Of a stretch of DNA of 64,000 bases, positions 47,240 to 59,424 are shown piece by piece (the first letter of the stretch is position 1; each line of letters starts with the position of its first letter). The DNA comes from Rusavskia elegans (lineage: Eukaryota; Ascomycota; Lecanoromycetes; Teloschistales; Teloschistaceae), in the NCBI GenBank assembly GCA_011316305.1, contig SAUG01000144.1, positions 62,001 through 126,000 of the forward strand. The letters run 5' to 3'. The notes under the pieces were generated by a model. The model saw nothing but the letters and a program-made list of their open reading frames with translations, did no database searches and was not told the origin of the DNA. The translations under genes and the position numbers were made by a program.

Positions 47240-50200
47240 TTTTTTAATTTTATCTCGAAGTTTATTTTTTTCTATTATTTTAAATCTCTTCTTTTCTTTT
47301 TTTATACTATATTCTAACGTCGTTCTAAATCTAATACTATTCGTCGTTTTAAATATATTAACTTTATTGAATTCTTTGATAATATTATAGTAAAAGTTTA
47401 TTCTATTTATATAGAATATAAAAAAATATATAAAATCTATATTCGTTTTAGAAAATATAGCGAGTATCTATACCGTAGATAAAAATATAATTTTTTGGTA
47501 ATCTAATTCGAATAGAATTATTTAAAAAGTAAAGAATTAAAATTATATAAAGATATCCGAAAAGTTTTTAAAATTTAAAAATAAATTTAGATAGTTATAT
47601 ATTACTTTTATAAAAGAAATATAACTTCGTTAAAAGATAGATTTATTAGATAAACGTACTAAAAAGGCTATCGCGATAGAAATATCCAATATTAAAGAAA
47701 ATAAAATCTTTAAATTTCTAGGCTTTTCCGATAGTTTTTTATTTAATTTATTTCCGCGAATCTAAAATGCTTTAGATAATTTACCGGATTTTTTTTAAAA
47801 TATCTCGATATTTTTTATTAGTAGAACTACTATAGAAACTTTTAATAATTTACTAAATATTTTTTAGGTTTCTAAATATTTTTTAAAATAAAATAATTTT
47901 TCTATTTAATTAGATAATTCTAATCTTTTTATTATAGAATCTTTTTAACTATAAAGATATCTTTCTTCTATATCTCGAAGTTAAACGTCTATTAAAACGG
48001 TATTTCGAAATCGGCTAATTTTAAAAGAAATATATAAAATATCGAATATACTTTAATATTTTTAGATAAATTAAATTTAAAATTCTAAAGTTTTTTAATC
48101 TATTTAATTAAAAATAGTCCAATTTTAATATAATTAAATTTTTTATTTAGAGTTTTTATTTTTAGATTTTTCGTAAAAAGATATACTTTATCTTTTTTCT
48201 TTAACTAAAATATTATTTTTCGTTTTTTATTTTTAGTAATTATCCGAATATTTCTATATCTTTAGAATATTTCCGTAGAATTCTATCTAAATATCGATTT
48301 TTTAGATCGCTAATTCCGCTAATTTATATAGTAGCGATTATTTAAATAAATTCGGATTTTTCCTATTATCGGCGTAGAACGGTATTTTTTTTATCGTATT
48401 CGATTTTTTTATATTAAATATTAATTATACTATTAATAAAAGTAGAATCTAATTGTTCTAAATATTATTAATATAATATTTTAGATATTATTTTAAAGTT
48501 TAGTTAATACGTTCTGTCTATCTATCCGTTATCGGATAGAAAACTATTAATAATTTTAATTTAATACTAAATAAAGAAATAAAGATTTTCTAATAGTTCG
48601 AAGTAAAAAATTTATTTCTTTTATTTATTAATACTTTTGATAGTCTATAATATAAAAATAATTAATCGAAGATAAAAAATCTAAATTATTCCGCCGTAAA
48701 ATCTTTTTATAATAAAATAACGTAGATATATTTCGTAAATCTATCTACTATATTAAATATTAGATTATATTTTATATTTTTTATCGGATCTTTTAATTTT
48801 AGAAGTTTAATAATAAAAATTTAATATAATATCCTTCTATAATAAGTTCGGTAGTTTTTAATACTAAATCTTTCTATAATAAATATATATACTATATTTA
48901 TTTTTCAATATATACATCGATATATTACTTTATATTAGAAAACTAGGTAAAATATTATAAAATTTATATTATTTTTATTATATCTAGATATTTTTATAAT
49001 ATTTTATCGTAGTACTTTTTAATATATTCGTCGATTTTATCGTCTAGTATTTATAGTTTTTCTTTTTTAATAGAAAACTATTTTTGGTCGATTCTAAATA
49101 TATATAGCATTATATTTAACTAATACCTATTTATTAATAGTAATTTATCTTTATTAATTTTAAAGATATTATTATTAAAAACTTCTTTTATTTTTATATA
49201 ATTACTTTTTCGATTTAAGACGTCTATTTTTCTATTTCTTTTTTATCTAGAATATAGTATATCTTAAATATATATTAACCGAAAAGTTTAAACTATCGTA
49301 TTTATCTTCTATTAAATTATTTTATTATTATAAAATATAAAAGGTTTTTACAGTCTATAAAAATTATTAATTCTAGTAATTTTTCGGCGTATACTTTCTA
49401 TTATTCTAGTACAGCTACTATTACTAGTAGTTTTTTATTATAGATATCGTAATTCTATTCTACTAGTAATAATTTCTTTAATTTATATAATACTAGATAC
49501 AACTTGCTATTATATTACTATAGAAAATATATATCTATAGCTAGATTTAACGAATTGGTTTCTATTTATAATAGTTTTTTTAAGTCGAATATTTTAAATA
49601 TAAAATTCTTTATATATTTCTTTTTAAAATCTTTAAATATTTATTATTATTTTTTTCTAATACTATTTCGTAGTATCTTTTATTAAAGTTATTAGAACGA
49701 AAGCTTTTTTAAAATAGTTTTTTATAAACTTTCGATTATAGTTTATAAATTTAAGAAAACTTTACGTTTTTTTAATATTTATTAATATTTCCTATTTTAT
49801 AATAGCTTTTAATTTACTAGAATCGATATATTGTCCGTTTCGTCCTATAATAAATTCTAGGAAGTTAATTTTTTTTTATAAAATTTATATTTTTTTAGTT
49901 TAAAGCGTAGATTTCTTCCTTTTAAATATTAAAAAACTTTACTAATATATTTTTTATATTTTTCAAATATTTTAAAATAAATTAAATTATCGACGAAATA
50001 GACGATAATAAATATATTTAGATATTTTTTAAATATATTATTATTTATATTTTATAAGATTATCGGAACGTTAATAAATCTAAATAATATAATTATATAT
50101 TCGTAATAACTATACCGTATACGAAAAATAATTTTCTATTCTTTTTCGATTTTTATTTATATAAAATTATATATTCTTCGGAGGTTAAACTTTATAAAAT

Positions 50201-52600
50201 ATCGTATTCTAGAAAATCTATTTTAAACTTTACTAATATTTAGTAATAGATATCGATTTCTAATTATAATATCGTTTAGTTTCCGATAATCGATATATAG
50301 GCGGAGTATTCCGTCTTTTTTAAATATAAAGATAATCGAATATCCTGCCGATAATTAAAATTTTCTAATAAATCTTTTTTTTATATTTTCGTCTAGATAT
50401 TTATAGAATAGTCCGAACTCTATTATAGATAATAGATAGAAAAGTCTAAATATAGATTATTTATCTAGTTTAAATCTAATTTTATAATTCTATAGTTAAT
50501 ATTTAGATAGTATTTTCGTAGTTATTTCTTTTCGAAATAAATTTATCTAATTTTTATATTTATTTAGAACCTTTTCTAATAGATTCTTTTTTAACTTTCT
50601 ATTAAATAGTATAAGGCTTTTGAATGATTCGTGATTTTTCTTTCTATTTCTATTTTATTAATCTAGCTAATTTCTATCGGTATCTAACGAATCGGATCTA
50701 AATAGTTTTTAGTTATCTTTTTTTAAAATTATAAATTCGTATTTTATATTTAATTTTTTATCTATCCGATTTCGCTATTTTAATATAGATTAGATACTTT
50801 CTATATAAAAGTATCGTTTAAATTGAATATTTTATTTTTTTTAATCTATTATTAGATTATAATTCTTTAATTAAAATATTCTAAAAACGATTTCGTAGCT
50901 AGCTATCTAAATAATATTAAATTAAAGTTTCTTTTAATATTAGTTAATTATTATTTAGAACGGTATTATTTTTTCTATAACCTTTTTATTTCTATTCGGA
51001 ATTCTATTTCTATTAATAACTATTAGATTATATAAATCCTCTTTTTTAATTTAAAAAAATCCTTTTCTTTTAGTTAAATCCTTTAATATAAAATTTCCGG
51101 TTACGCTTAAATCGATAAATAATTTAATCTTTTATAATCTATTATTGGTTTTAATAATTATTTTAATCTCGAGTATATATATATAGCTAGCTAAATTTAA
51201 TTACTTTTTCCGGATTATAAAATTATACGCTCGTAGTAAATCTATTACTAAGAGATTTCGTCTTTTTTCGAAATATTATTTATATTTTATATTTTTTATC
51301 TTTATAATCTATTTACGTAATATATCTATAGAATTTCTAATTAAAGATTTTCTTTTTTTTCTATTATTTCTTTTAGTATTCGTATCTACTATATATAATA
51401 TATCCGAAATAGTTATATATATTATAACCTCCGATTTTAATAGATATTATAGAAGCGTATCGGCGTAGTTTCAATAAATACTATCTAGTTTCTTTTTTTT
51501 CTAATTCGTAGACTCTATAGTTATTATTATAGTAGACGGTCTAGCTAAATAGTATATATTAATCTTCTATTATTATATTTTTTCGTTAAAATATTAGTTT
51601 AGAAATTACTTTATTTTTAAAAGCGTTACTTTCTAGTTTTTTTTCTCTAATATATCGATAATATCATTTACTTCCTAGTTCTACTGATTATTCTATAGAT
51701 ACTCGTTGTTAATATATCTATTATAAACGGCTTTAAATCTTTATTTTACTAACTTTCTATTATATATTATTCTAGAGTAAAGAGTTTTTAGTCTCGTTTA
51801 TTAAACGTCTTCTATTACGGATATTTATTCGAAAGCGACTTTTCTTCCAATTAGTTTCGTTAATATTTATAGTAAAATATTATTAATTATTACTTTTTAT
51901 AGTCTTTTATTATTTTCTATAAATATATAATCTTTATCTAAATTAGTTTTCTAGAGTTTAAAACTATTTTTATCGTTTTCTAAAATTATTTTTTACTAGT
52001 TTTTAGAATCTTTTTTTAGTATAGCGTTGAATTACCGTAGTTATATTTTATTCGATTAATATTTTCTCCCGAAATAGTTTGATTTACTATAGTTATAGTA
52101 TATTTTAGGATTTTTATTTTTTTTTACTATCTCTAAAATTTTTCCCTTTATATTACTATTATATAGAGTCTATTTCTATTAGTATATATCCGTAGTAATT
52201 TCTTCCGAATCTTTTATTCGGTTATTATCTTCTATAAAACTATTCCGAATAACGTTCTACGTTTCCTCGTAGTCTACTATTATCGTATTTTTCTATATTT
52301 CGTTTATATAATTGATTATCGAAGTCGATAGATATTTTAATTAGATTATCTAATATATTATATGTTTAACTATCGCGTATAAATTCGTCCTTTATTCGCT
52401 TTTTAAAATTTCGTCTAAATATTACGTATAGAACGTTGTCGTTTTTCTTCGTTAGTAATATCAATTTTTTAAATCGTACAGCGTAGTTAGATATTATATT
52501 CTTCTATTAAAGATATTAAATAGAAAATTTAATAGTTAGAATTTCGTTTAAAATTTTAAAGATATTATAAATAGCTTTTTTAAACTTTATAAATTATATA
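47240..52600 (-). pseudogene. RIP-inactivated Gypsy gag-pol
   Basis: Minus-strand translation past stops shows reverse-transcriptase signatures. KKDGILRLYIDYRKLN lies at about 50,275-50,321, followed by IIIRNRYLL. Further on is IVYFVDNL at about 49,980-50,005, where the second catalytic Asp of the xxDD box reads Asn (the G-to-A change RIP causes). The integrase core end reads YPITDR-TER at about 48,510-48,538, with a stop in place of the expected Gln. The order RT then integrase places it in Ty3/Gypsy. Gag limits are not resolvable. Confidence 0.8.
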
Positions 52601-52746
52601 AAAATAGAATCTTGATCGGTAGATACTATATTATCATTAAAGAATACTATAGAGATTGTTTAAAAACATTATATTACTATATAAGATATAGCGTTTCCGA
52701 ACCGACTAATTAAACGTTTAGGATTTAAAAAGTCTACCCTATTTTT

Positions 52747-53010
52747 TAAATAATCTTATCGAGATCCTTTTTTTTTAATTATCTATTATAATCGTATACT
52801 ATATACCAACGCTATAAAATTTAAAACCGAAACTTCTATATCTTTTAACTATATATCTAGATCATTAAACGTAAAAAAAACCAGTATACGCGTATAAAAT
52901 TAAGTAAATAATATTTCTTCTACGTCGTTTACCTCGATCGTAAAAAATATCTTATCACTAAAAGTTATCTAAAATATTTTAAGATAGAACTAGTTCTATT
53001 TTCTTTTTAG
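52747..53010 (+). repeat. Dispersed repeat S core, copy 3
   Basis: Matches 45,530-45,800 and the core of 59,640-59,790. Landmarks are ACGTCGTTTACCTCGATCGT, then AAAAAATATCTTATCACTAAAAG. Confidence 0.55.
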
Positions 53011-53112
53011 ACAGATATAAATAGAAGTACAAAGGCGTTAAACGATAATATAATATATAATAAAAAGCTTTTAAATATATAGATTTAAACATTCTATAAT
53101 AAATAAATATAA

Positions 53113-53222
53113 TAGCCAATCGATTTTCGCGTAGTTAAAAAAATCGCTGTATTCGTTAAAAAATACGAAAAGAAAAGAAAAAAAGGAATAGCGAAATAGT
53201 AATTGAATATTTCGATTGGCTA
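53113..53222. repeat. 110-bp miniature inverted-repeat element
   Basis: Begins TAGCCAATCGA and ends TCGATTGGCTA, perfect 11-bp inverted ends. It lies within the hAT-like element. The ends kept their GC-containing bases in a RIP-saturated region. Confidence 0.45.
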
Positions 53223-53721
53223 AAAGTATATTAATAAATATTATATTTTATAGTGATTTTTATAGCGCTTTTTAGTAATCTCTATAGTATTCTTTAGTGA
53301 TAGTATAGTGCCCACCGATCAGGATTTTAAAAATATATTTATTATCTTTTTCGTCGTCTATATATTAGTAAAGAAAAGGTTTTATCTAATATTAGACTCG
53401 TCTTCGAAGGTAAAATACGGCGAAAAAGATTTTTTTCTCTTCAAATATAGAATAGAATACGAAATATATATCTAATTATACGAGCCAATCTTTTAATTTA
53501 TTATAATTTTTATAATATTCGTCGAATTCTTTAACTTTAATAAGATTAAATTAATAGTTAATTAAAAAAATACTTTTTTTTTTACTATTATTTCTATCTT
53601 TTATCTAGATTTTCTTTCTTTTAGGTTCGGACTTTTTAGCTATAGAACTAGAATTATTTAAGATAGAAATTTAATGTTAATCTACGATATATATTTTAAA
53701 AGTATATAAAATATTATATAA

Positions 53722-54100
53722 CTACCGAAAGAATTTAATATTTTTAAAAATTAGTAAAATATATTAGTATATCTATAAACGAAAATATAATAGATAATTA
53801 TTTAAATTAATATAAAAATAAATTAATCTAATTACTAAACTAATATATAGCGATAACTAATAAATTAAATACGAAATATAAAATTATCGAATTTAAAATT
53901 TATATAGATAATAAAATTTTTTATATTTAGTATATTAAATATAGCTAAATAGCTAAATATTTACTTAGTATTAATTTGTAATTAATACTATTAAATATTG
54001 TTATTTACTAAATAATCTCTAAAGATTTAATATATATTAACGATTTTATTACTAAATATTAGATTTGATATAAAATTCAATTTAGAATTATAATATTTTT
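53722..54100 (-). repeat. 5' LTR of the Gypsy element
   Basis: Direct repeat partner of 46,853-47,230. It is the 5' LTR with respect to the minus-strand gag-pol. Confidence 0.75.
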
Positions 54101-54960
54101 CTATATAATTTTTTAAAAACAAATCTTTTTTTATTCTATTTTTTTATTATTATTTTTTTTTATAATTTTTTTAGTTTTTCTTTTATAGATTTTTTAACTA
54201 CTAGTTTTCGAAAAAGAAAAGAATTTAGAAATTAAAACGAAATTATATAAAATAAAAGAAATATAGATATAAATCGTTTTAAAAACTGAAAAGATAAAAG
54301 AATATTTTATTTATAAAACGCCAAACGCGTTATATAAACCTTGGAAATATAATTAAAACGCTTGAAAACGAGACTCGCCGTCTAATTACTAAAACGTCGC
54401 TAGCGTATTAAAATCCGATTCTTCCTCGTTTTTTCTCTTCTTTTATTACTAGATTATATACTAGTTTTTCTAAAATATAAATTAATTTTATAATATATCT
54501 TCCGTTTGATCTATAATCGTTTATTGTTTTAGGAATATATTTACTTTATAATTCTACTCGACGTTCTATACGTCTCTACGCGTTTTAACCGGAAAATAGT
54601 ACTATTAATAGCGAAAGATATCGTCTTTACGTAGAGAGACTACAGCGAGATTCCTTCTATTACGATTAAATATTTTATTAATTTTATAACGATAAAAAAG
54701 ATCTATTACCCGCCTAAATATTTCTTTATACGGTCTTGTAAAGGCTTTAGTACTGTAGCGATAGACTAGAACCGCTTCCTATTAGTTAAAGATATAGATA
54801 ACGGCGTAGAGGGATATTTGGCCTATAAGACGTTAGAGAAGGGAAATTCGATAATATAATCGAGAGAGTTACTTAATATAATAGAGTAGCGTTTAAATAT
54901 ACAGCTTTAATATAATTCTTAATCTGTAATATAGATAAGCCAGCAAAATATTATATATAT

Positions 54961-55523
54961 AGAGTATCAATATAGCAAAGCAAAAGGAGTATCTTGAATG
55001 CAGGGCAACCATCTATTATGCCATACTATCATGCCATACCATCATGCTATCCATGTCCCATCCGTGAACCATATTATTTATCCCAAAAAGCCGCCTATCC
55101 ATAGCTATATATCCCGTCTAATGTTTCAAGTAAAGCCTGGCCAAGCTATCATGAATATAGAAGAAACCCCAAACCTTAATCACAGCGGCCGACATCTACG
55201 CCTTATCCCGACCCCCCTCGGCTCCCTCCTCAGCACCTTCTATATCGCCTTGGCCAACTCGTCCCTAATCCTCTACCCAGTGCTCTTCCCCCATCGCATC
55301 TATAACCTTGTGGCGCCCTGGATTTCGGTGACAAAGGGGTTTATGGGTACATGTGACGTGCCCACTGGCACATCGTTTCCGCGATTGATTTACTAACTGT
55401 GTCTCGTGAACGTAATGCGATGCTGGTTCATCCTGTACACAAACATATGGTAATGCTATCGTACATAGATGTGATGTTTCGAGCTCTTTGGTGTCTGTAT
55501 CTCGTTAGTACAGGCATTTTGGA
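54961..55523. other. Intergenic after the RIP block
   Basis: Normal composition resumes. A 132-codon frame at 54998-55396 begins with a degenerate CATACCATCATG-type repeat and has no features I can name, so it is probably chance. It should contain the 3' end of the coiled-coil gene. Confidence 0.35.
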
Positions 55524-57284
55524 CTATACTGAGTCAACGTAGTGTGGAGTCTTAAGCTGTAAGGAAAATAATGAGTAGAACATACTCAACAATCTGTCGA
55601 GCCTCGCCCAACCCTGCCTCCGATATTCCATTATGCACTCCTCGAACTTGTGCATATTCCTAATGACGTTATGTGTTCCGCCGCATAGGTCGCAATCGCC
55701 TATGCGGGCATTGATTCTAACCGCGTCTCGAGTTCTGACACGACATAGGTGACCATGCTCGAATCGATCTTCTGCCTTTTCCTTGATCTTTGCGATTCTA
55801 TCAAGCAGACTCTGCCCTGCATCTTTCTCATAGATACGACGAAATACAGTAACCATATTTTTGTTCGACGGGCATTCCACTTCGGTATACGGAAAATTTT
55901 TGCCTTCGACAAACGACGAGCAAGCGTTACCTATATTATAGCATTCCAGACACTTCTTGGATTTACTGGGTGCTGGTACACGAACACACAGAAGACTATT
56001 CTTCGCGCATCTTCCGCAAGGGCCGCGAGACGGTGCCGGGGAGGTTAGGTCTGCTGGGCTTTTCCGTTTGTCGGTAGATTTCTGCTGATTTGTTAGACTT
56101 GCCAACGAGACCGACATTGTTATAAATACTTCTCCGTCATCTCTTTTGACACGACGTTTCCGAGGTGGTGGCGAGGGGACCGATACGTCGCTGCTATCCT
56201 CGTCGGCTTGATGGTTACGAGTAGCCGGCGGAACTCTGCGTTTGGATCGTCGGCTGACAGGCTCTGAGTCTTCCTCTTCCTCTTCCTCTTCCTCTTGCAT
56301 TTCCGTTCTATACAGCGAATCCTGTAACTGGAGACGGACCTCTTCATCTGATCGACGGCGGCTATCCTCTTTATTTTCGAGGGTAGTTGGAGACTATTGA
56401 TTTAGCCCAATGAAGATGCTTCAGTATATATCAAGGGAGATACCACATACCGATAAGATATCGTCCATATCCACCATCTGGGACAAGAGTATGTCTTCCC
56501 GTTGCCTCTCAGCCAAAGCCGCTTTGTCCCGATCTCGAGTAGCCTCTTCCAGTGCCTTTTGACTGCGCTCTGCCTTTAGCTGCAGTGCCTGTTGACGATT
56601 CTTTTCTATCTTTAGGTCGACCGCCACCTTTCGTTCGCGCTCCGCCAGCGCCGCCTTTCGATTCTTGTCTATCAAACTCTGCTTGGCTTGGTCAACCATC
56701 GTTTGATCCTGGACCTCAGATTGGACTTCGGGCTGGGAAGTATCTCTGACATTATACTAGGCGATACAATCAGTGATAGGCTGACAGAAGCTTGAATGGC
56801 TCACAACCGAGTATATACGATAGGGATAGACAATAACTTATACTCTCCATTGGCAATATATATCATGATATAGGAAGACCAGATTGATGACATTACTTAC
56901 TTGAGGCAAATCGGTGGTGGCGATAAAGTCATCAAGATCGTGCCGTTCTTGCTCCTCAGTCCTTGCCTTCTCGTATCGTACCGCGCGAGCCTCCGCTTCC
57001 TCGGCATCCCTTTCAAACTCCAGTTGACGATCCGGATGTCGCTGTTCTTTGCCTGTAGTTGCTGCTGACCGAGCATCAGTAGCGTGTTGACGGGCTTCTT
57101 CGGCCTTGACCTGTTTTATGGTCTTCGACGGTCCGGCTTTGGCTTGGTTTTTGGACTTCTTCTTGTCTTTGCTCTTCTTAAGCTCAGCCTCAAGCTTTTC
57201 GAGCACCTTTCGTGTCTGCTCATTATCATCCTCTTGAACTGCGGTTTTGGCAATACGATAGCGTCGAACGATATTGGAAGGCAT
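55524..57284 (-). CDS. Coiled-coil protein with two cysteine clusters, unknown family
   Basis: Exons 57284-56901, 56756-56451 and 56393-55524, all introns in phase 0 (144 and 57 bp), give 519 residues. Residues 1-230 are almost pure charged coiled coil (VLEKLEAELKKSKDKKKSKN, LEFERDAEEAEARAVRYEKA, LIDKNRKAALAERERKVAVD). Then follow an acidic run (QEEEEEEEEDSEP) and basic nuclear-type patches (RRSKRRV, PRKRRVKRD). A cluster CGRCAKNSLLC...KCLECYNIGNAC comes next, in CxxC-x6-C / CxxC-x6-C spacing reminiscent of fungal zinc clusters. A final block has CDLCGGTHNVI and FEECIMEYRRQGW. I recognise no family. Two copies of a 20-base motif upstream are shared with the helicase gene. Confidence 0.75.
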
Positions 57285-59420
57285 TTTTATGCGAGGCGAC
57301 TAAGAATCATTGCCTTAGCAGCTGTAACACCAGTAGAGTACCAAGCTGACGAAGCTGCTTCGAAAAGTTAAAGGGGGGGTAGGTGAGAACTCTACCGAGA
57401 TAATGTAGAGAAAGGAAAAGCCCGGGCTTAGGTTTTGCAGGCGGTAGCGGTATGGAAAGACGTATGGTGGAGCGAGAGGACCGAGACACGGAGGCGAGAA
57501 GAGAGGTACGAGGAGGAGAGAGGGTTTGATGATTAGAGGGATATCGGAGTACAGAGCCCTGCAAATCTCGAACACACTCAGGCTATCACTACTATCGAGC
57601 TTCAAGACGGATATCGGAGTACAGAGCCGTGCTTAAAACTCGATAGTCAGCGATGGAAAGAACAACAATACTCGCATACTACTGGTCTCGCGGTAAGGAA
57701 GAATGTTCGTTGGTGGGACTGGGAGAGCGTCAAGAACACCATGTGTCGGCGGAACAATGACACCGCCTTTCCGACGTAATCGAATCTTGCCTGGGAAATA
57801 TATCACTTAAACAAAGCACAGGCTCCAGCGTACTAATTCTATGTAGAGTACAGTAATTTACGTCTGGACTTGCTGTCGAATCTAGGAGAGGATAGTTTCT
57901 GTGGCAGTCGACTACTTACCAATCTTACCAGCTTTTCCCGAGGCACGGATGACACCCGTCAGTCCACGAAGGGCGTCCCGGGATTTCAGTTGAAAATTCG
58001 TTTTGCTCTGGTATTGAAAGGCGGTCGATCGCAATCGCAGGATTATGCTATATGACGGTCTACCACCTTGCGGACCTGGAATCTTGGATAGAAGTATTTA
58101 GATGCTGCTGCGTACACCTACTTAGGCATGGGAGTAACGATCAGCTTGAAAGAATAGGGCACTTACACAGTATCTTGGGTATGACCCCCCAATCAGTTCG
58201 ATAGTCCAGGACCATATCAGGACTATAGAACACAACGCTACGCAGTCTATCGACCCCCAGAATCAACGATCAACGAACAATCCGTGGTCCGATTCCTTCG
58301 TAATTCCAGACTTTCTGCCAAAAGGATGATTTTCAGAGCACTCCTAACTATGTTGAGGATGAACAGGCCTCGGTGTTTATGTCAGTACTGATCTTGCGTT
58401 ATGTCTTGATTGTATAATACTCACTTGATTCGGATATCAGAAATATTCAACTCGGTCAGCTCGCTTTGAGTTTCCGTGCTGCTGTCGCGGCGGATGTCGC
58501 AAGTGCAATATCTATGTAAACTGTACGTGAAATGGCGACTAGGTCCACTTGACTCGCTTGGCCACGCTTGTCAGTGAACGTGTCTCCGCGGAGGACAAAC
58601 GAACGGTACTCGCATCGTCTGTCTGTGGTATGGCAGACTCATTGCCCTCATTCGGAGTCACTCTCATAACGTGCCATCTTCTGAACCCTATGCAATCTGT
58701 TTGCGACCCATGTAAGAGAAGTACCATGAAGGCTGCGTATGCTTTCCAGCGCGGCAGCCGCGCACAAATTCGTGTTCCTTGGGCTTTCCATGGCTCCAGT
58801 AGTCGTCATCCTAGTTTTCTCGTAATCTAGGCGGCAATCAGAGCAGGCGCTGGGTGGTAGTTGGAGTAGGAGGTGAGGAAGTAGGCTGCGATCGCCTCGG
58901 TAAAGAATCGCTGCTTTCGGTGAAGAATCGCTGCTTTGATTTTCATGGTTTTGAAGGGAGAGACTCCGAGGCGAGAGGATCCTAGAGCTGCTTTCAATAT
59001 GAACCAGTGACGATAGATTATAACCTACTTTGCGGTATTGTGCCTTGACGAGTATGATTAATCCCTCCCGCCTCGGAGTCGCCTTTTTGGGGGGTATAGG
59101 AAGCTAGAAGTTAGGATATCTGTTCGAGAGGAGGTCCCTACTCCTAAGGGAGACTGATGAGCCCTATAGGCACTTATCGTTAATCTTTGGTGGAGTTAAA
59201 GAAGTATTAGAAGTTTTGGTAGAGTAGTTCGTTATGTTCAAAGTGGGCTGAGTCATCGTCTTGGCGGCTTGACCTGGCTAGCCCTACCGCAGAGCCTTAT
59301 GCGGGGTCAGACCACCAAAAAGACTCAAACTTACCTACTGATATTGTATACTACCCACTCGCTAAAAGATAAGCCTTCGTATATATAAATTGTAGAGCCT
59401 ATTAAGCGCATTTAAACGAT
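57285..59420. other. Long non-coding interval with motif pair and small repeats
   Basis: About 2.1 kb. It contains the 20-base motif pair (57,541-57,560 and 57,611-57,630). A tandem pair of an AAGAATCGCTGCTTT unit lies at about 58,902-58,937. An inverted pair GACTCCGAGGCG/CGCCTCGGAGTC lies at about 58,960 and 59,080. Frames such as 58549-58830 have no recognisable features. Confidence 0.4.
57539..57630 (+). promoter_or_regulatory. Paired 20-base motif upstream of the coiled-coil gene
   Basis: GGATATCGGAGTACAGAGCC occurs at 57,609-57,628. A copy preceded by TTAGAG, whose ATATCGG core starts at 57,541, lies 70 bp away. The pair is about 255-345 bp upstream of the ATG at 57284. Sequence around the motifs is not conserved with the other pair at 63.86-63.95 kb. 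Confidence 0.55.
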
Positions 59421-59424
59421 ACAA

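Larger units (their letters stand above)
52606..53328. mobile_element. 707-bp hAT-like non-autonomous element nested in the Gypsy element
   Basis: The element is 52,614-53,320. Its 44-bp inverted ends (52,614-52,657 and 53,277-53,320) differ at about six positions, all C/T or G/A. The outer part reads GATCGGTGGGCACTATACTA in the less mutated right copy. It is flanked by the 8-bp direct repeats AGAATCTT (52,606-52,613) and AGGATTTT (53,321-53,328), whose two mismatches are also transitions. An 8-bp duplication points to the hAT superfamily. No transposase is present. A copy of repeat S lies inside. Confidence 0.75.
46853..54100 (-). mobile_element. Ty3/Gypsy LTR retrotransposon, RIP-degraded
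   Basis: Two direct repeats of about 378 bp (46,853-47,230 and 53,722-54,100) align from CTACCG through AGAATTATAATATT with mostly transition differences and are the LTRs. The 6.5 kb between them reads as gag-pol on the minus strand: reverse transcriptase near 50.3-49.98 kb and integrase near 48.75-48.5 kb, in the Gypsy order. A 707-bp second element sits between the presumed gag and the 5' LTR. The exact LTR tips and target duplication could not be fixed. Confidence 0.85.
45450..54960. mobile_element. RIP-mutated repeat block (nested transposons)
   Basis: About 9.5 kb of extremely AT-rich sequence with TpA enrichment and no intact gene. It contains a Ty3/Gypsy element (46,853-54,100), a hAT-like element inside it, and older AT-rich sequence on both sides (45,450-46,852 and 54,101-54,960) that may be one repeat split by the retroelement. 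The few open frames here (46339-46533, 49504-49686) are chance survivors. Confidence 0.85.

Noticed and set aside
46339..49686. Short open frames inside the RIP block
   Set aside because: Composition is dominated by Phe, Ile, Tyr, Lys and Leu from AT-rich DNA. They are survivors of stop-rich pseudogenes.
45530..53010. 45.53-45.80 and 52.75-53.01 kb as the LTR pair of the Gypsy element
   Set aside because: A better direct repeat of equal length (about 378 bp) at 46.85 and 53.72 kb brackets the pol gene, and the 52.75 kb copy lies inside the hAT-like element.
54998..55396. 132-codon plus frame after the RIP block
   Set aside because: Begins in a degenerate CATACCATCATG repeat, has no domain, and no splice sites extend it. 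Probably chance.
58549..58830. 93-codon plus frame in the accessory interval
   Set aside because: An antisense frame of similar length overlaps it, with no recognisable features.
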